Assembly (NCBI GenBank): GCA_002409285.1
Contig: DHUT01000065.1
Span: 20,588-80,917 of the forward strand
Source of the DNA: Firmicutes bacterium UBA5227
GTDB lineage: Bacteria; Bacillota; Clostridia; Tissierellales; Sedimentibacteraceae
Reading direction: 5' to 3'
DNA: 60,330 bases
A program made the translations under genes and the position numbers. The notes below the pieces were generated by a model. It did not search any database. It worked only from the letters and a program-made list of their open reading frames with translations, and was not told the origin of the DNA. This document shows, one piece after another, positions 8,839-17,304 of this stretch. Positions within the stretch are counted from its first letter, which is position 1, and every line of letters begins with the position of its first letter.

Positions 8839-9267
8839 TTATTGACAGTGGATATCTTCCTCTTCTTCCGGATTGTAATTTTCCAGACCCTTGATTGTTT
8901 TTCCTGTTTTCTGAGAGTAGTTGTATAGTGCTGATTTAACTGCCTGTTCTGCCAGTACCGAACAGTGAACCTTTACGGGTGGAAGTCCTCCCAGAGCTTC
9001 AATAACGGCCTTGTTTGAAAGATCAACAGCATCATCGATGCTCTTTCCCTTTATCAGCTCGGTTGCCATGCTTGATGAAGCTATTGCCGAACCACAGCCA
9101 AAGGTTTCAAATTTTACATCTTCTATGATGTCATCATTTATTTTAAGGTATATTTTCATTATATCACCGCACTTGGGGTTTCCAACCTGACCTACTCCGT
9201 CGGCATTTTCAATTGAACCTACGTTTCTTGGATTTCTAAAGTGATCCATAACTGTTTCTGTATACAT
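8839..9267 (-). CDS. iscU: NifU/IscU-type iron-sulfur cluster scaffold
   Basis: Assembles [2Fe-2S]/[4Fe-4S] clusters from sulfur supplied by the adjacent cysteine desulfurase. The three cluster cysteines are in NPKCGD, ETFGCGSAIASSS and KVHCSVLAEQ. At 142 residues it is a little longer than E. coli IscU, with an acidic tail (PEEEEDIHCQ), as in other clostridial NifU-like proteins. A CGGAGGA site precedes the ATG. It is the last gene of iscR-iscS-iscU, 36 bases after iscS. Clostridia use this reduced set without IscA, HscAB or Fdx. Confidence 0.95.
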   Translation of the reverse strand: MYTETVMDHFRNPRNVGSIENADGVGQVGNPKCGDIMKIYLKINDDIIEDVKFETFGCGSAIASSSMATELIKGKSIDDAVDLSNKAVIEALGGLPPVKVHCSVLAEQAVKSALYNYSQKTGKTIKGLENYNPEEEEDIHCQ

Positions 9268-9303
9268 AATTTCCTCCGATATTAATAGTTATATATTTAA
9301 TAA

Positions 9304-10491
9304 TTATAAGCTGTATAAATCTGAATCGTTTTTAATTGGTGACATTGCCCTTAATCTTTCAATTATCTTTTTCATGGTTTCTACTGTGAAGTCAATATCT
9401 TCTTCGGTTATTTCATCACTCAGGGTGAACCTGATTGAACCATGAGCCGTTCCGTGGTCAAGACCTGTTGCCAAAAGAACATGAGACGGGTCAAGAGAGC
9501 CTGATGTACATGCGGAGCCGCTGGATGCAGCAATGCCTTCCATATCAAGCAGCAGTAAAATTGATTCTCCTTCAACATATTTATACGAAAAATTAACATT
9601 ATTCGGAAGCCTCATAGTGGGATGTCCGTTAAGAATAACCTCAGGTATATTATCCTGAATACTCTTCATAAGCCTGTTTCTTAATTCCGTAAGCCTTGCC
9701 ACATGATGGTCAAAATCTCTGCCCGCAAGCTCAACAGCCTTTCCGAAGCCTACTATATTTGGTACTCCTTCGGTTCCGGCTCTTCTGCCTCTTTCCTGTC
9801 CGCCGCCGTGAATAAAGTTGTCTATTTTAACGCCCTTTCTTATATACATGCCGCCAACACCTTTAGGTCCGCCCAGCTTGTGTGCTGACATTGACAGTAA
9901 GTCAATGTACTGCTTTTTAACGTCTATTTTTACGCTTCCCATTGCCTGAACAGCATCCACGTGGAAGGTAATTCCGTGTTCCTTTGCTATTTCACCGATT
10001 TGCTCTATGGGCTGTATTGTCCCTATTTCATTATTTGCAAACATTACGGATATAAGCATTGTCTCAGGTCTGATTGCTTCTTTAAGTTCTTCTAAATCAA
10101 TCATACCGTATTTATCAACGCTAAGGTATGTAGTTTCAATTCCGAACTTTTCTAAGTATTCACAGGTATGAAGTATTGCATGATGTTCTATTTTAGTAGT
10201 AATTATATGGTTTTTACCTTTGTTAAGATTTGCAAAGGCAGTTCCCTTTAATGCCCAGTTATCAGATTCGGAACCTCCTCCGGTAAAATATATTTCTCTT
10301 TCTTCTGCATTAATAAAATCAGCAACGATCCTCCTTGCCTTTTCTATGGCTTCCTTTGATTTCCTTCCAAGCTCGTATAACTGAGATGAGGGATTCCCGT
10401 ACATTTCATCAAAATATGGCTGCATTTCTTCTTTTACTTCTTTTCGTACTCTTGTTGTACCGGCATTGTCAAGATATATTTTCCTGCTCAT
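9304..10491 (-). CDS. iscS: cysteine desulfurase (NifS/IscS family)
   Basis: A PLP enzyme that takes sulfur from cysteine for Fe-S clusters and tRNA thiolation. The N terminus YLDNAGTT, the PLP lysine in SAHKLGGPKG, and the active-site cysteine loop SSGSACTSGS are all present. It is 395 residues, the typical class I length. The start overlaps the end of iscR by 23 bases and has its own GGAGGA site. The sulfur acceptor is probably IscU, encoded next. It may also feed the DUF3343 protein nearby, though that is speculation. Confidence 0.96.
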   Translation of the reverse strand: MSRKIYLDNAGTTRVRKEVKEEMQPYFDEMYGNPSSQLYELGRKSKEAIEKARRIVADFINAEEREIYFTGGGSESDNWALKGTAFANLNKGKNHIITTKIEHHAILHTCEYLEKFGIETTYLSVDKYGMIDLEELKEAIRPETMLISVMFANNEIGTIQPIEQIGEIAKEHGITFHVDAVQAMGSVKIDVKKQYIDLLSMSAHKLGGPKGVGGMYIRKGVKIDNFIHGGGQERGRRAGTEGVPNIVGFGKAVELAGRDFDHHVARLTELRNRLMKSIQDNIPEVILNGHPTMRLPNNVNFSYKYVEGESILLLLDMEGIAASSGSACTSGSLDPSHVLLATGLDHGTAHGSIRFTLSDEITEEDIDFTVETMKKIIERLRAMSPIKNDSDLYSL

Positions 10492-10915
10492 TATTTTCCT
10501 CCGTTAAAATTTTTTCCTGTTCTTCCTGCATATCAGCCAAAGTTATATTATCAATGACATCATTTATACCTTTTTCTATCTTCTCCAATATCACCCTTGT
10601 TGCACATACAGACTCTCTGGAACAAACCTCTTTACTTACACATTCGGAGGTTGTTATGTCTCCCTCAAGAGTTCTTAAAATCATACCCACGGTTATTTCA
10701 TCAGGACTTTTAGAAAGATAGTAGCCTCCCTGAGGTCCTCTCACTGTGCTAATATAACCATTTTTTTTAAGCTTAGCAAAAAGTTGCTCTAAATAGCTTT
10801 CTGATATATTGTATTTATCTGATATTTTTTTAAGAGAAACAGGTCCTGAACCATAGTTCAATGAAAGTTCAAATATCGCTTTTAATCCATATCTGCCCTT
10901 TGTAGATAAAATCAT
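10469..10915 (-). CDS. iscR: Rrf2-family Fe-S regulator IscR
   Basis: A winged-helix repressor that senses Fe-S status and controls the isc operon. The N terminus MILSTKGRYGLKAI is typical. The cluster ligands form C-x5-C-x5-C in ECVSKEVCSRESVC. I start at 10915 because AAAGGAG lies at the right distance; the frame extends seven codons further up without one. It is 148 residues. A palindrome between its promoter and ribosome site is the likely autoregulatory operator. Confidence 0.95.
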   Translation of the reverse strand: MILSTKGRYGLKAIFELSLNYGSGPVSLKKISDKYNISESYLEQLFAKLKKNGYISTVRGPQGGYYLSKSPDEITVGMILRTLEGDITTSECVSKEVCSRESVCATRVILEKIEKGINDVIDNITLADMQEEQEKILTEENNEQENIS

Positions 10916-10937
10916 AACTGTTCTCCTTTCAATCAAT

Positions 10938-10956
10938 CCCTACTGTTTTAGTAGGG
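10938..10956. promoter_or_regulatory. probable IscR operator
   Basis: The perfect palindrome CCCTACT-N5-AGTAGGG lies between the -10 box and the iscR ribosome site, positioned to block transcription. It resembles operators reported for clostridial Rrf2/IscR regulators. Confidence 0.75.
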
Positions 10957-10965
10957 TACATACAG

Positions 10966-10994
10966 ATTATATTATACCCAAGTAATTCTGTCAA
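10966..10994 (-). promoter_or_regulatory. promoter of iscRSU
   Basis: On the minus strand TTGACA (10989-10994), a 17-base spacer and TATAAT (10966-10971). The operator lies immediately downstream. Confidence 0.8.
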
Positions 10995-11025
10995 CATTAA
11001 TAATAAATTTTTTTAATACAATCAA

Positions 11026-11082
11026 TTTTGGGGGCGATTCTTCCTGCCGGTAAAAACACCAGACGCTAAATCGTCCCCAAAA
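11026..11082. repeat. long nested palindrome with TTTTGGGG/CCCCAAAA arms
   Basis: The outer arms TTTTGGGGGCGATT (11026-11039) and AATCGTCCCCAAAA (11069-11082) pair with one exception. The loop contains a second stem, CCGGT-AAAAAC-ACCAG. There is no coding content. It is built like the palindrome at 25530-25583 (AATCG core) and lies beside a GGACAC repeat copy. This spacer between the DUF3343 gene and iscR holds nothing else visible. Confidence 0.6.
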
Positions 11083-11117
11083 TATCCAGATGTTGTATAA
11101 TTAAGCAGGTAATCTCA

Positions 11118-11142
11118 GGACACCTGAAACGCCCCCGTGTCC
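11118..11142. repeat. palindromic GGACAC...GTGTCC repeat, copy 2
   Basis: Nearly identical to 3352-3376 (one base changed in the shared core). It lies 13 bases beyond the stop of the DUF3343 gene and shares with copy 1 the TTTATGAAA that overlaps the gene end. Confidence 0.75.
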
Positions 11143-11155
11143 GCCCCGTGCGCAT

Positions 11156-11416
11156 TTATGAAAGCAACTTGTAAACCGTACTGCCCTGCTGTTTTGCTTC
11201 CATATATACGTTGCTTATTGGATACCTTCCTTCACATTCATTTAATATAATGTTCAATGTGTTGTTCCCGTTTGCTCTGATGCACAAATCACATTCTCCT
11301 TTTATGCTGAATGGAGTCTGAATTACTCTCATATTTCTCACACCATAGCCCTGCAGTTTATTAAATGCGGCAACAGCGTAACTTCCATGCTTAAAGGTTA
11401 TAATATAAACTTCCAT
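11156..11416 (-). CDS. DUF3343 family protein, putative Se/S carrier-like
   Basis: An 86-residue protein with ITFKHGSYAVAAFNKL near the N terminus, IQTPFSIKGECDLCIRA in the middle, and a C-terminal beta strand/helix, as in DUF3343. Members are often annotated as putative sulfur/selenium carriers related to YedF/TusA-like proteins. Cys-x2-Cys (residues about 42-45) could carry persulfide. It lies about 500 bases from iscR, between two genes of unrelated function, with GGAGG before the ATG. The biochemical role is unproven for the family. Confidence 0.8.
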   Translation of the reverse strand: MEVYIITFKHGSYAVAAFNKLQGYGVRNMRVIQTPFSIKGECDLCIRANGNNTLNIILNECEGRYPISNVYMEAKQQGSTVYKLLS

Positions 11417-11495
11417 ACAATTCCTCCTTATGATGCTGAAACCCTTATATTATTTTATTAATAAAAAGATATAAGGTTACAAGGGGGAAATAATG

Positions 11496-11999
11496 TTAAT
11501 TTAAATATTGCAGCTCGTCTTCATTTTCGTAAATATTCAGTTCATCTTTTAAAAGTTCCAGATTAGATACATAATCTTCTTCGGTTATCTGATTGCTTTG
11601 CAGCAGGTCATCTAATCTGTTCTTGCTGTTTTCATAAATAAATATTTCTTTGCAGGGCCACACAGTATTGCTTTTATTGCTGTAAACGGATTTCAATATT
11701 GATATATCAATTTCCTTTTCATTCAGCTCCATAATAGTGCCCATCAGATAAAATTTATTGATTTTTATATCGTGTTTCTCAAATAAATCTCTGATTTTTC
11801 TGATAAATACATAGTGTTTTCTTTTTATTTCATAAGGCACACTTTCATTTAGCAAATCGTTCTGCAAATCCCTGTTAAAGAATTCTGCTGAAATGTCATA
11901 TTGACAATCTTTGTCAAACCTGTCAAAGTCAATTTTACTTTCTAATATCTCATCAACATTTAAATCAGTAATGTCTGAATTAAACAATTTGTAATTCAT
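11496..11999 (-). CDS. hypothetical protein, acidic
   Basis: A 167-residue soluble protein with no signal peptide or membrane segment. It is rich in Asp, Glu, Asn and Lys, with predicted helices and no cysteine-rich or nucleotide-binding motif that I can see. A perfect AAGGAGGT site sits before the ATG, and it follows rarA by 9 bases, so it is probably co-transcribed. I do not recognise a family. Confidence 0.7.
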   Translation of the reverse strand: MNYKLFNSDITDLNVDEILESKIDFDRFDKDCQYDISAEFFNRDLQNDLLNESVPYEIKRKHYVFIRKIRDLFEKHDIKINKFYLMGTIMELNEKEIDISILKSVYSNKSNTVWPCKEIFIYENSKNRLDDLLQSNQITEEDYVSNLELLKDELNIYENEDELQYLN

Positions 12000-12008
12000 G
12001 GTACCTCC

Positions 12009-13322
12009 TTAACCCTGTTTCAGGTATTCAAGAAACTTTTTAATCCTGCTTTCATAGCCTGATTCTTTTGGTTCATAAAAATTTGCGTTTTTCAAAGATT
12101 CAGGAAGATAACTTTGTTTAACGTAGTACTTGTCATAATCGTGAGGATATTTATAGCCTGTTCCTCTGCCAAGTTTATCTGAGCCCTTGTAGTGGGAATC
12201 CTTCAAATAATCAGGAACCTCCAGCGAATTTTTTTCAACTGCTTCCATGGCTCTGTCAATGGCTATAATTGAAGCATTGCTTTTAGGTGCGCAGGCAACA
12301 TATATGGCGGCCTGTGCCAGTGTTATGCGTCCTTCAGGGAATCCTATTATTTCAACAGCCTTAAATGCATTTACCGCAACCTCCAATGCCCTCGGATCTG
12401 CGTTTCCCACATCCTCGGAAGCGCATATGATTATTCTTCTTGCTATGAACTTCGGATCCTCACCTGCTTTTATCATTTTGGCAAGCCAGAACACCGCCGC
12501 ATCCGGGTCTGAACCCCGCATGCTTTTTATAAAAGCAGAAATAGTATCATAATGACTATCTCCATTTTTATCATATTCAATTTTCTTTCTCTGAATGCAT
12601 TCAACGGCTGTATCAATATCAATTTTTATTACACCGTTTACTTCCCCGGTAGTTTCCACTCCAAGCTCCAGCGCACTCAGGGCTTTTCTTATATCTCCGT
12701 TGGAATTCTCAACTATGTGGTCTAACGCATCATCATTTAGTTCAATATTTTTTGTGCCATAGCCTCTTTCTTTATCCTTTAAAGCTCTCTTCACCACAAT
12801 TTTAATATCTTCTGAGGTGATTTTTTTAAACTCAAATACCAGCGATCGAGATATCAGAGCCTGATTTACTTCAAAATAAGGATTTTCGGTTGTTGCTCCA
12901 ATCAGTATGATTGTTCCGTTTTCTACATAAGGAAGCAGGGCATCCTGCTGTGCTTTATTGAATCTGTGAATTTCATCTATAAAAAGTATGGTTCTTTTGC
13001 CATATAAGGATAATTCATCAACGGAAAAGCTGATTTTTTCTTTAATATCCTTAATTCCGGAAGTTACGGCATTTAAGGTTGTAAAATTGTTATTTGTATT
13101 TTCCGCGATTATTCTTGCCAGGGTTGTTTTTCCTGTACCGGGAGGTCCATAAAAAATAGCTGAAGAGAGCTTGTCAGCTTCGATTGCCCTGTTCAATATT
13201 TTGCCTTTGCCAACTATGTGTTCTTGTCCCACAAAATCATCAAGGCTTTTAGGCCTCATGCGTTCTGCAAGGGGCCCATTTTTCTTAAGTGAGTTTTCAT
13301 ACTGCATTTCAAATATATTCAT
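12009..13322 (-). CDS. rarA: replication-associated recombination protein A (AAA+ ATPase)
   Basis: A AAA+ clamp-loader relative acting at stalled forks and gaps. It shows Walker A GPPGTGKTT, Walker B LFIDEIHRFNKAQQDAL, sensor GATTENPYFEVN and the C-terminal MgsA domain with RRIIICASEDVGNADPRAL. The 437-residue length is typical. An AAAGGGATG site precedes the ATG. It overlaps none of its neighbours. Confidence 0.95.
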   Translation of the reverse strand: MNIFEMQYENSLKKNGPLAERMRPKSLDDFVGQEHIVGKGKILNRAIEADKLSSAIFYGPPGTGKTTLARIIAENTNNNFTTLNAVTSGIKDIKEKISFSVDELSLYGKRTILFIDEIHRFNKAQQDALLPYVENGTIILIGATTENPYFEVNQALISRSLVFEFKKITSEDIKIVVKRALKDKERGYGTKNIELNDDALDHIVENSNGDIRKALSALELGVETTGEVNGVIKIDIDTAVECIQRKKIEYDKNGDSHYDTISAFIKSMRGSDPDAAVFWLAKMIKAGEDPKFIARRIIICASEDVGNADPRALEVAVNAFKAVEIIGFPEGRITLAQAAIYVACAPKSNASIIAIDRAMEAVEKNSLEVPDYLKDSHYKGSDKLGRGTGYKYPHDYDKYYVKQSYLPESLKNANFYEPKESGYESRIKKFLEYLKQG

Positions 13323-13347
13323 TATACATCCCTTTACTTTATAAAAA

Positions 13348-13764
13348 CTAAAGTTTTTTTCCTATTGTAAACTTTAGGGTATTTTTTCCCATCTCTTTTT
13401 TATCATAAGCCTTCAAAATGAAAAATGAAATAACTAATGATAAAACAGATGCAACGGCTGAAATTATATCTTTATTAGGGTTTGACTTAAGAAGCAGCTG
13501 AAATATTCCTATGGTTGCCAGCATAATCACAAACGGTATTCCATACAGCATTGCTATCTGCTTGAGCATCACTTCATTTTCAGTTGTTATCTCAACATAG
13601 TCTCCTTCTTCATAATCATCACTGATATCAGTTTCAAAAATCACGCTTGGCTGCTTGCATGCCGAGCTGCAGCCCTTACAATTTTCACCGCAGGCTGATG
13701 TTCTTTTTACGGATATTGTGGCCTTTGTTCCCTCAATTTTTTCTATTTTACCTACTTGTTCCAT
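13348..13764 (-). CDS. RseC/SoxR-reducing family membrane protein
   Basis: A 138-residue protein with a C-x3-C-x2-C-x3-C cluster near residues 25-36 (ACGENCKGCSSAC) and two membrane segments after residue 68. That is the layout of the RseC/MucC family associated with the Rnf complex or SoxR reduction. No rnf gene is adjacent, so its partner is unknown. The site GGAAGAGG precedes the ATG. Confidence 0.8.
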   Translation of the reverse strand: MEQVGKIEKIEGTKATISVKRTSACGENCKGCSSACKQPSVIFETDISDDYEEGDYVEITTENEVMLKQIAMLYGIPFVIMLATIGIFQLLLKSNPNKDIISAVASVLSLVISFFILKAYDKKEMGKNTLKFTIGKKL

Positions 13765-13829
13765 TATCCTCTTCCTTTCCGTTTAGAGCCGCCTTATCTT
13801 TCAACATCAGGCAAGCTCTGATTACAGCC

Positions 13830-15605
13830 TCAAGAGTTTAAAACTTCAATCCCCAGTTCTTTCAACTGCTTTTCCGGAGCATATGTGGGTGCTTCTGTCA
13901 TCAGGCATGTGGCACTTTGTGTTTTGGGGAAAGCAATAACGTCTCTTATATTATCTGAATTTGTCAAAAGCATCATAAAGCGATCCAGTCCATAGGCAAT
14001 TCCTCCATGAGGCGGAACTCCGTACTTAAAAGCTTCAAGTAAAAATCCGAACTTTTCTTCCGCTTCTTCATCAGTGAAGCCCAATGCCCTGAACATTCTG
14101 TTTTGAAGCTCTCTGTTTGTGATACGTATACTTCCTCCGCCAATTTCATCACCGTTAATTACTATGTCATAGGCTTTTGCTCGTACCTCTCCCGGATTAG
14201 TTTCAATTTTGTCAATATCTTCATCTACCGGAGAAGTAAATGGGTGGTGCTTTGCAACATATCTTTTTTCTTCCTCATCATATTCAAACAATGGAAAATC
14301 AGTTATCCATACCAGTTCAAATCTATTGTTGTCAATAAGACCTTTTTGTTCGGCTATTTCAATCCTTAAAGCTCCAAGAGAAGTATTTACCGCTGATTCA
14401 CTGTCGGCCACAATAAACACAATATCTTTTTCTTTTAATTTCAAGGATTCGGTCAGTTGTCTTAATTCTTCCTCGCTTAAAAATTTCGCAATTGGAGAAT
14501 CAATAGCACCATTTTCATATTTAAGCCAGGCAAGGCCCTTGGCTCCATAGGTTTTAACAAACTTTTCAAGCTTGGAAATTCCCTTCTTTGAAAATTCATC
14601 TGCTGAACCATCAATTTTTACACATTTAATAAGACCCTTCATAGTATATACCGATTTAAAAGCGCTGAATTCAGAATTTTTGAATATTTCGGTTATATTC
14701 TCAAGCTCATATCCAAAACGCAAATCCGGCTTGTCAGAACCATATTTATCCATTGCATCTTTGTACGACATTCTCCTGATAGGAAGTTTAACATCAATAC
14801 CTTTAATTTCCCTAAATATTTTTTGTATCAGTTTTTCATTTATTGAAATGACATCCTCCACATCCACGAAGGACATTTCAATATCAACCTGTGTAAATTC
14901 AGGCTGCCTGTTTGCTCTCAGATCCTCATCCCTGAAGCAGCGAACTATCTGAAAATATCTGTTCATGCCGGAAACCATCAAAAGCTGCTTAAATAGCTGC
15001 GGTGACTGGGGCAGTGCATAAAATTTCCCCGGATTTACCCTGCTGGGTACCAAGTAATCCCTTGCTCCCTCGGGAGTTGGTTTTGTTAAAAACGGAGTTT
15101 CTATTTCGTTAAAGTCATTTTCATACAGGAATTCTCTTATCACCCTTGATGTCTTGCTTCTCAGCAAAAGATTCTGCTGCATATGTGGTTTCCTTAAATC
15201 AAGGTATCTGTACTTTAAACGCATTTGTTCTGACACATCATCGTCATCTTTTATATAAATAGGAGGCGTCTGCGCAGTATCCAAGACTTTAAGTTCTTCG
15301 GCATATACCTCTATATCTCCTGTTGCCATTTCGGAATTCTTAGACTTTCTCTCATAAACCTTACCCCTTACGGCAACTACAAATTCACTTCTCAGGTCTC
15401 CGGCTTTTTCAAACGTCTCCTTGTTTACTTCCGTGTCAAATACAACCTGAATTAAACCTGTTATATCTCTCAAATCAGCAAAGATTAACCCGCCAAGGCT
15501 TCTTCTCTTCTGAATCCAGCCCATTAGCACAACCTCTTTGCCAACATGCTCCATCTTTAATTCTCCACACATATTGCTTCTTCTTAAAGAACCCATTGTA
15601 TCCAT
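13830..15605 (-). CDS. aspS: aspartyl-tRNA synthetase
   Basis: A class IIb bacterial-type enzyme of 591 residues. An N-terminal OB fold binds the anticodon, motif 2 reads FRDEDLRANRQPEF, an inserted GAD domain follows, and motif 3 is GIAYGLDRFMML. The start at 15605 (MDTMGSLRR) has GGAGGATATT before it and matches the usual AspRS start; the frame opens 12 codons earlier inside the T-box region. It is controlled by a T-box leader with a GAU specifier. Confidence 0.97.
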   Translation of the reverse strand: MDTMGSLRRSNMCGELKMEHVGKEVVLMGWIQKRRSLGGLIFADLRDITGLIQVVFDTEVNKETFEKAGDLRSEFVVAVRGKVYERKSKNSEMATGDIEVYAEELKVLDTAQTPPIYIKDDDDVSEQMRLKYRYLDLRKPHMQQNLLLRSKTSRVIREFLYENDFNEIETPFLTKPTPEGARDYLVPSRVNPGKFYALPQSPQLFKQLLMVSGMNRYFQIVRCFRDEDLRANRQPEFTQVDIEMSFVDVEDVISINEKLIQKIFREIKGIDVKLPIRRMSYKDAMDKYGSDKPDLRFGYELENITEIFKNSEFSAFKSVYTMKGLIKCVKIDGSADEFSKKGISKLEKFVKTYGAKGLAWLKYENGAIDSPIAKFLSEEELRQLTESLKLKEKDIVFIVADSESAVNTSLGALRIEIAEQKGLIDNNRFELVWITDFPLFEYDEEEKRYVAKHHPFTSPVDEDIDKIETNPGEVRAKAYDIVINGDEIGGGSIRITNRELQNRMFRALGFTDEEAEEKFGFLLEAFKYGVPPHGGIAYGLDRFMMLLTNSDNIRDVIAFPKTQSATCLMTEAPTYAPEKQLKELGIEVLNS

Positions 15606-15627
15606 AATATCCTCCAAATATTTTCCA

Positions 15628-15816
15628 AAAAAATAACTCATCCCACATTAGGGACGAGTATTACCCGCGTTGCCACCCTACTTGGACCACTGACAGTCCC
15701 TCTCAATTGGTTTTGCTCAACAGAGGTATCCTTCATCACAAATTAATAACAGTTTTCCATCATCCCCGTCTTTCTATAACTAATAAGTGTAATTACTCTT
15801 CCTCACGCAATGTATT
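15628..15816 (-). promoter_or_regulatory. T-box leader, Asp-specific, with terminator
   Basis: On the minus strand the leader holds the conserved GGGTGGCAACGCGGG T-box sequence (15664-15679 region). The terminator stem ACTCGTCCC/GGGATGAGT (15636-15659) is followed by a T7 run. A candidate specifier GAU (Asp) at 15735-15737 lies in the usual context, followed by GAAGGATACC. Uncharged tRNA-Asp would stabilise the antiterminator and allow aspS transcription. Stem I looks short, about 80 bases. Confidence 0.92.
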
Positions 15817-15822
15817 TACATT

Positions 15823-15851
15823 AAATTATCATAATACATTATTTTTGTCAA
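15823..15851 (-). promoter_or_regulatory. promoter of the aspS T-box transcript
   Basis: On the minus strand TTGACA (15846-15851) and TAATTT (15823-15828) with a 17-base spacer, just upstream of the T-box stem I. Confidence 0.65.
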
Positions 15852-15914
15852 CAGATTTTTGTGCTTTTCCATACTAAAACAGGCATACGGTGTTATTATT
15901 ACTATCTATGCTAT

Positions 15915-16724
15915 CTAAGAATCAGCTGTCAAATCGTCAAGGGTTTTAAATGTATACCCTGCCTCTTCATAGTTTGTTAAAAGTTCATCTAATATCTCGG
16001 AATTTGTTTTTGAAGTACTGTGAAGCAATAATACCGCTCCGGGATGAATTCTTGGTAATAGCTTGCTAAAAGCCTGTTCTTTGGTAGGCTGCTTATCATT
16101 ATACCAATCAGCATAGGCAAGGCTCCAGAATATTGTTTTATATCCCAATTCTTTTGCCATTGCAAGGTTTTGTTCATTAAATTTTCCCTGAGGCGGTCTG
16201 TAATATTTAGCTATATCCTGACCTGTAACCTGCTTATAAAGCTCATCTAATGATGTCAGCTCTTTTCTAAATGATTCTTTATCGGATATTTTTGACATAT
16301 CCGGATGGTTAAAAGTATGGTTTCCGACAATATGCCCCTCTTCAACCATTCGTTTTACAAGCATGGGCTCTTCCTCTATATAATGTCCCACAAGAAAAAA
16401 CGCAGCCCTGACATCATGTTTTTTCAAAGTATCAAGTATTTTTTCAGTATATCCGTTTTCATAACCTGCATCGAAGGTTAAATAAATTATTTTTTCATCA
16501 TCATTCCCAACGTAGTATGCATCAAATTCTTTTAGTGCCTTTGCTGTGGCATTGCCAACAGGTGCCTTGCCGTTTTCTCTGAAACTTAAACCCCAGTTAG
16601 TGATTTCAGTTGAAACTGTTACTGAAAAATTAGACATCGTTTCATAAACAAAAAGGCAGGCAAAAATAAGAGCAACACTGCACAGCACAAGTCTCACGCT
16701 TTTTCTCCTTATACATATAATCAT
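15915..16724 (-). CDS. pdaA: polysaccharide deacetylase, PdaA-type (cortex muramic-delta-lactam pathway)
   Basis: N-deacetylates muramic acid during spore cortex synthesis. It has an N-terminal membrane anchor (about residues 10-28). The conserved FDAYYVGN precedes the NodB domain, whose motifs are LTFDAGYENG, HTFNHPDMS, YRPPQGKFNE and VLLLHS. The start at 16724 (ATG) is preferred over a GTG that overlaps the GGGGTG ribosome site. It implies that the organism can sporulate. I could not identify a convincing sporulation sigma-factor promoter. Confidence 0.88.
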   Translation of the reverse strand: MIICIRRKSVRLVLCSVALIFACLFVYETMSNFSVTVSTEITNWGLSFRENGKAPVGNATAKALKEFDAYYVGNDDEKIIYLTFDAGYENGYTEKILDTLKKHDVRAAFFLVGHYIEEEPMLVKRMVEEGHIVGNHTFNHPDMSKISDKESFRKELTSLDELYKQVTGQDIAKYYRPPQGKFNEQNLAMAKELGYKTIFWSLAYADWYNDKQPTKEQAFSKLLPRIHPGAVLLLHSTSKTNSEILDELLTNYEEAGYTFKTLDDLTADS

Positions 16725-16828
16725 ATCTTTCACCCCTTAATTTATATATATAACTGAACTTGTACATTATGTCATAAAGTTACTATACGTGCTTTAATTA
16801 TTTACTACGAGGTCATGTGGGTGTATGT

Positions 16829-16857
16829 TTGACATAACGGTATGAATCCATTATAAT
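16829..16857 (+). promoter_or_regulatory. promoter of the DUF1622 gene
   Basis: TTGACA (16829-16834) and TATAAT (16852-16857) with a 17-base spacer, 27 bases before the ATG. Confidence 0.75.
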
Positions 16858-16884
16858 ATTAGAAAATGCTTTTACGGAGGAATT

Positions 16885-17247
16885 ATGTTAGAAGATTTAA
16901 TCGAATTTATAGTGCCTAATATTGCGCATATTCTGGAACTAATCGGAGTATTCATCGTTGCTTATTCAGCTATCAGGGCATTTACTAAATATGCTATGAG
17001 GGCTTTTGAATTTTCGGATGAAACCATAAAAATTGAATTCTCACAGGCTCTTGCCATGGCTCTGGAATTTAAGCTCGGCGCAGAAATTCTCAAAACTCTT
17101 GTTATAAGAACAAAGGAAGAGTTGTTAATACTTGCGTCTATTGTAGTTTTAAGGGCGGCTCTGACTTTTATAATACATTGGGAAATTGAAAGCGATTCAA
17201 AACGTGCCAGCCATGCTAACGAAGCGAGTGAGAAAGTGTCTTTGTAA
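16885..17247 (+). CDS. DUF1622 family membrane protein
   Basis: A 120-residue protein with membrane helices at about residues 10-32 and 80-102, separated by a helical segment (SQALAMALEFKLGAEILKTL). This is the DUF1622 layout. ACGGAGGAATT precedes the ATG. It is monocistronic on the plus strand, with its own promoter and a symmetric terminator shared with the convergent gene. Function is unknown for the family. Confidence 0.8.
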   Translation: MLEDLIEFIVPNIAHILELIGVFIVAYSAIRAFTKYAMRAFEFSDETIKIEFSQALAMALEFKLGAEILKTLVIRTKEELLILASIVVLRAALTFIIHWEIESDSKRASHANEASEKVSL

Positions 17248-17266
17248 AATAGAAAAATCATTGACA

Positions 17267-17304
17267 TAAAATAAAACCGGCGGATATCCGCCGGTTTTAT
17301 TTTA
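17267..17304. terminator. bidirectional intrinsic terminator
   Basis: A perfect 38-base palindrome: AAAATAAAACCGGCGGAT with its mirror image, flanked by A and T runs on both sides. It serves the DUF1622 gene and the convergent thioredoxin-like gene, whose stop codon lies inside it. Confidence 0.9.

Noticed and set aside
16734..16828. Sporulation sigma-factor promoter for pdaA
   Set aside because: Motifs resembling -10 and -35 boxes are present, but the spacing is wrong for sigma-G or sigma-E.
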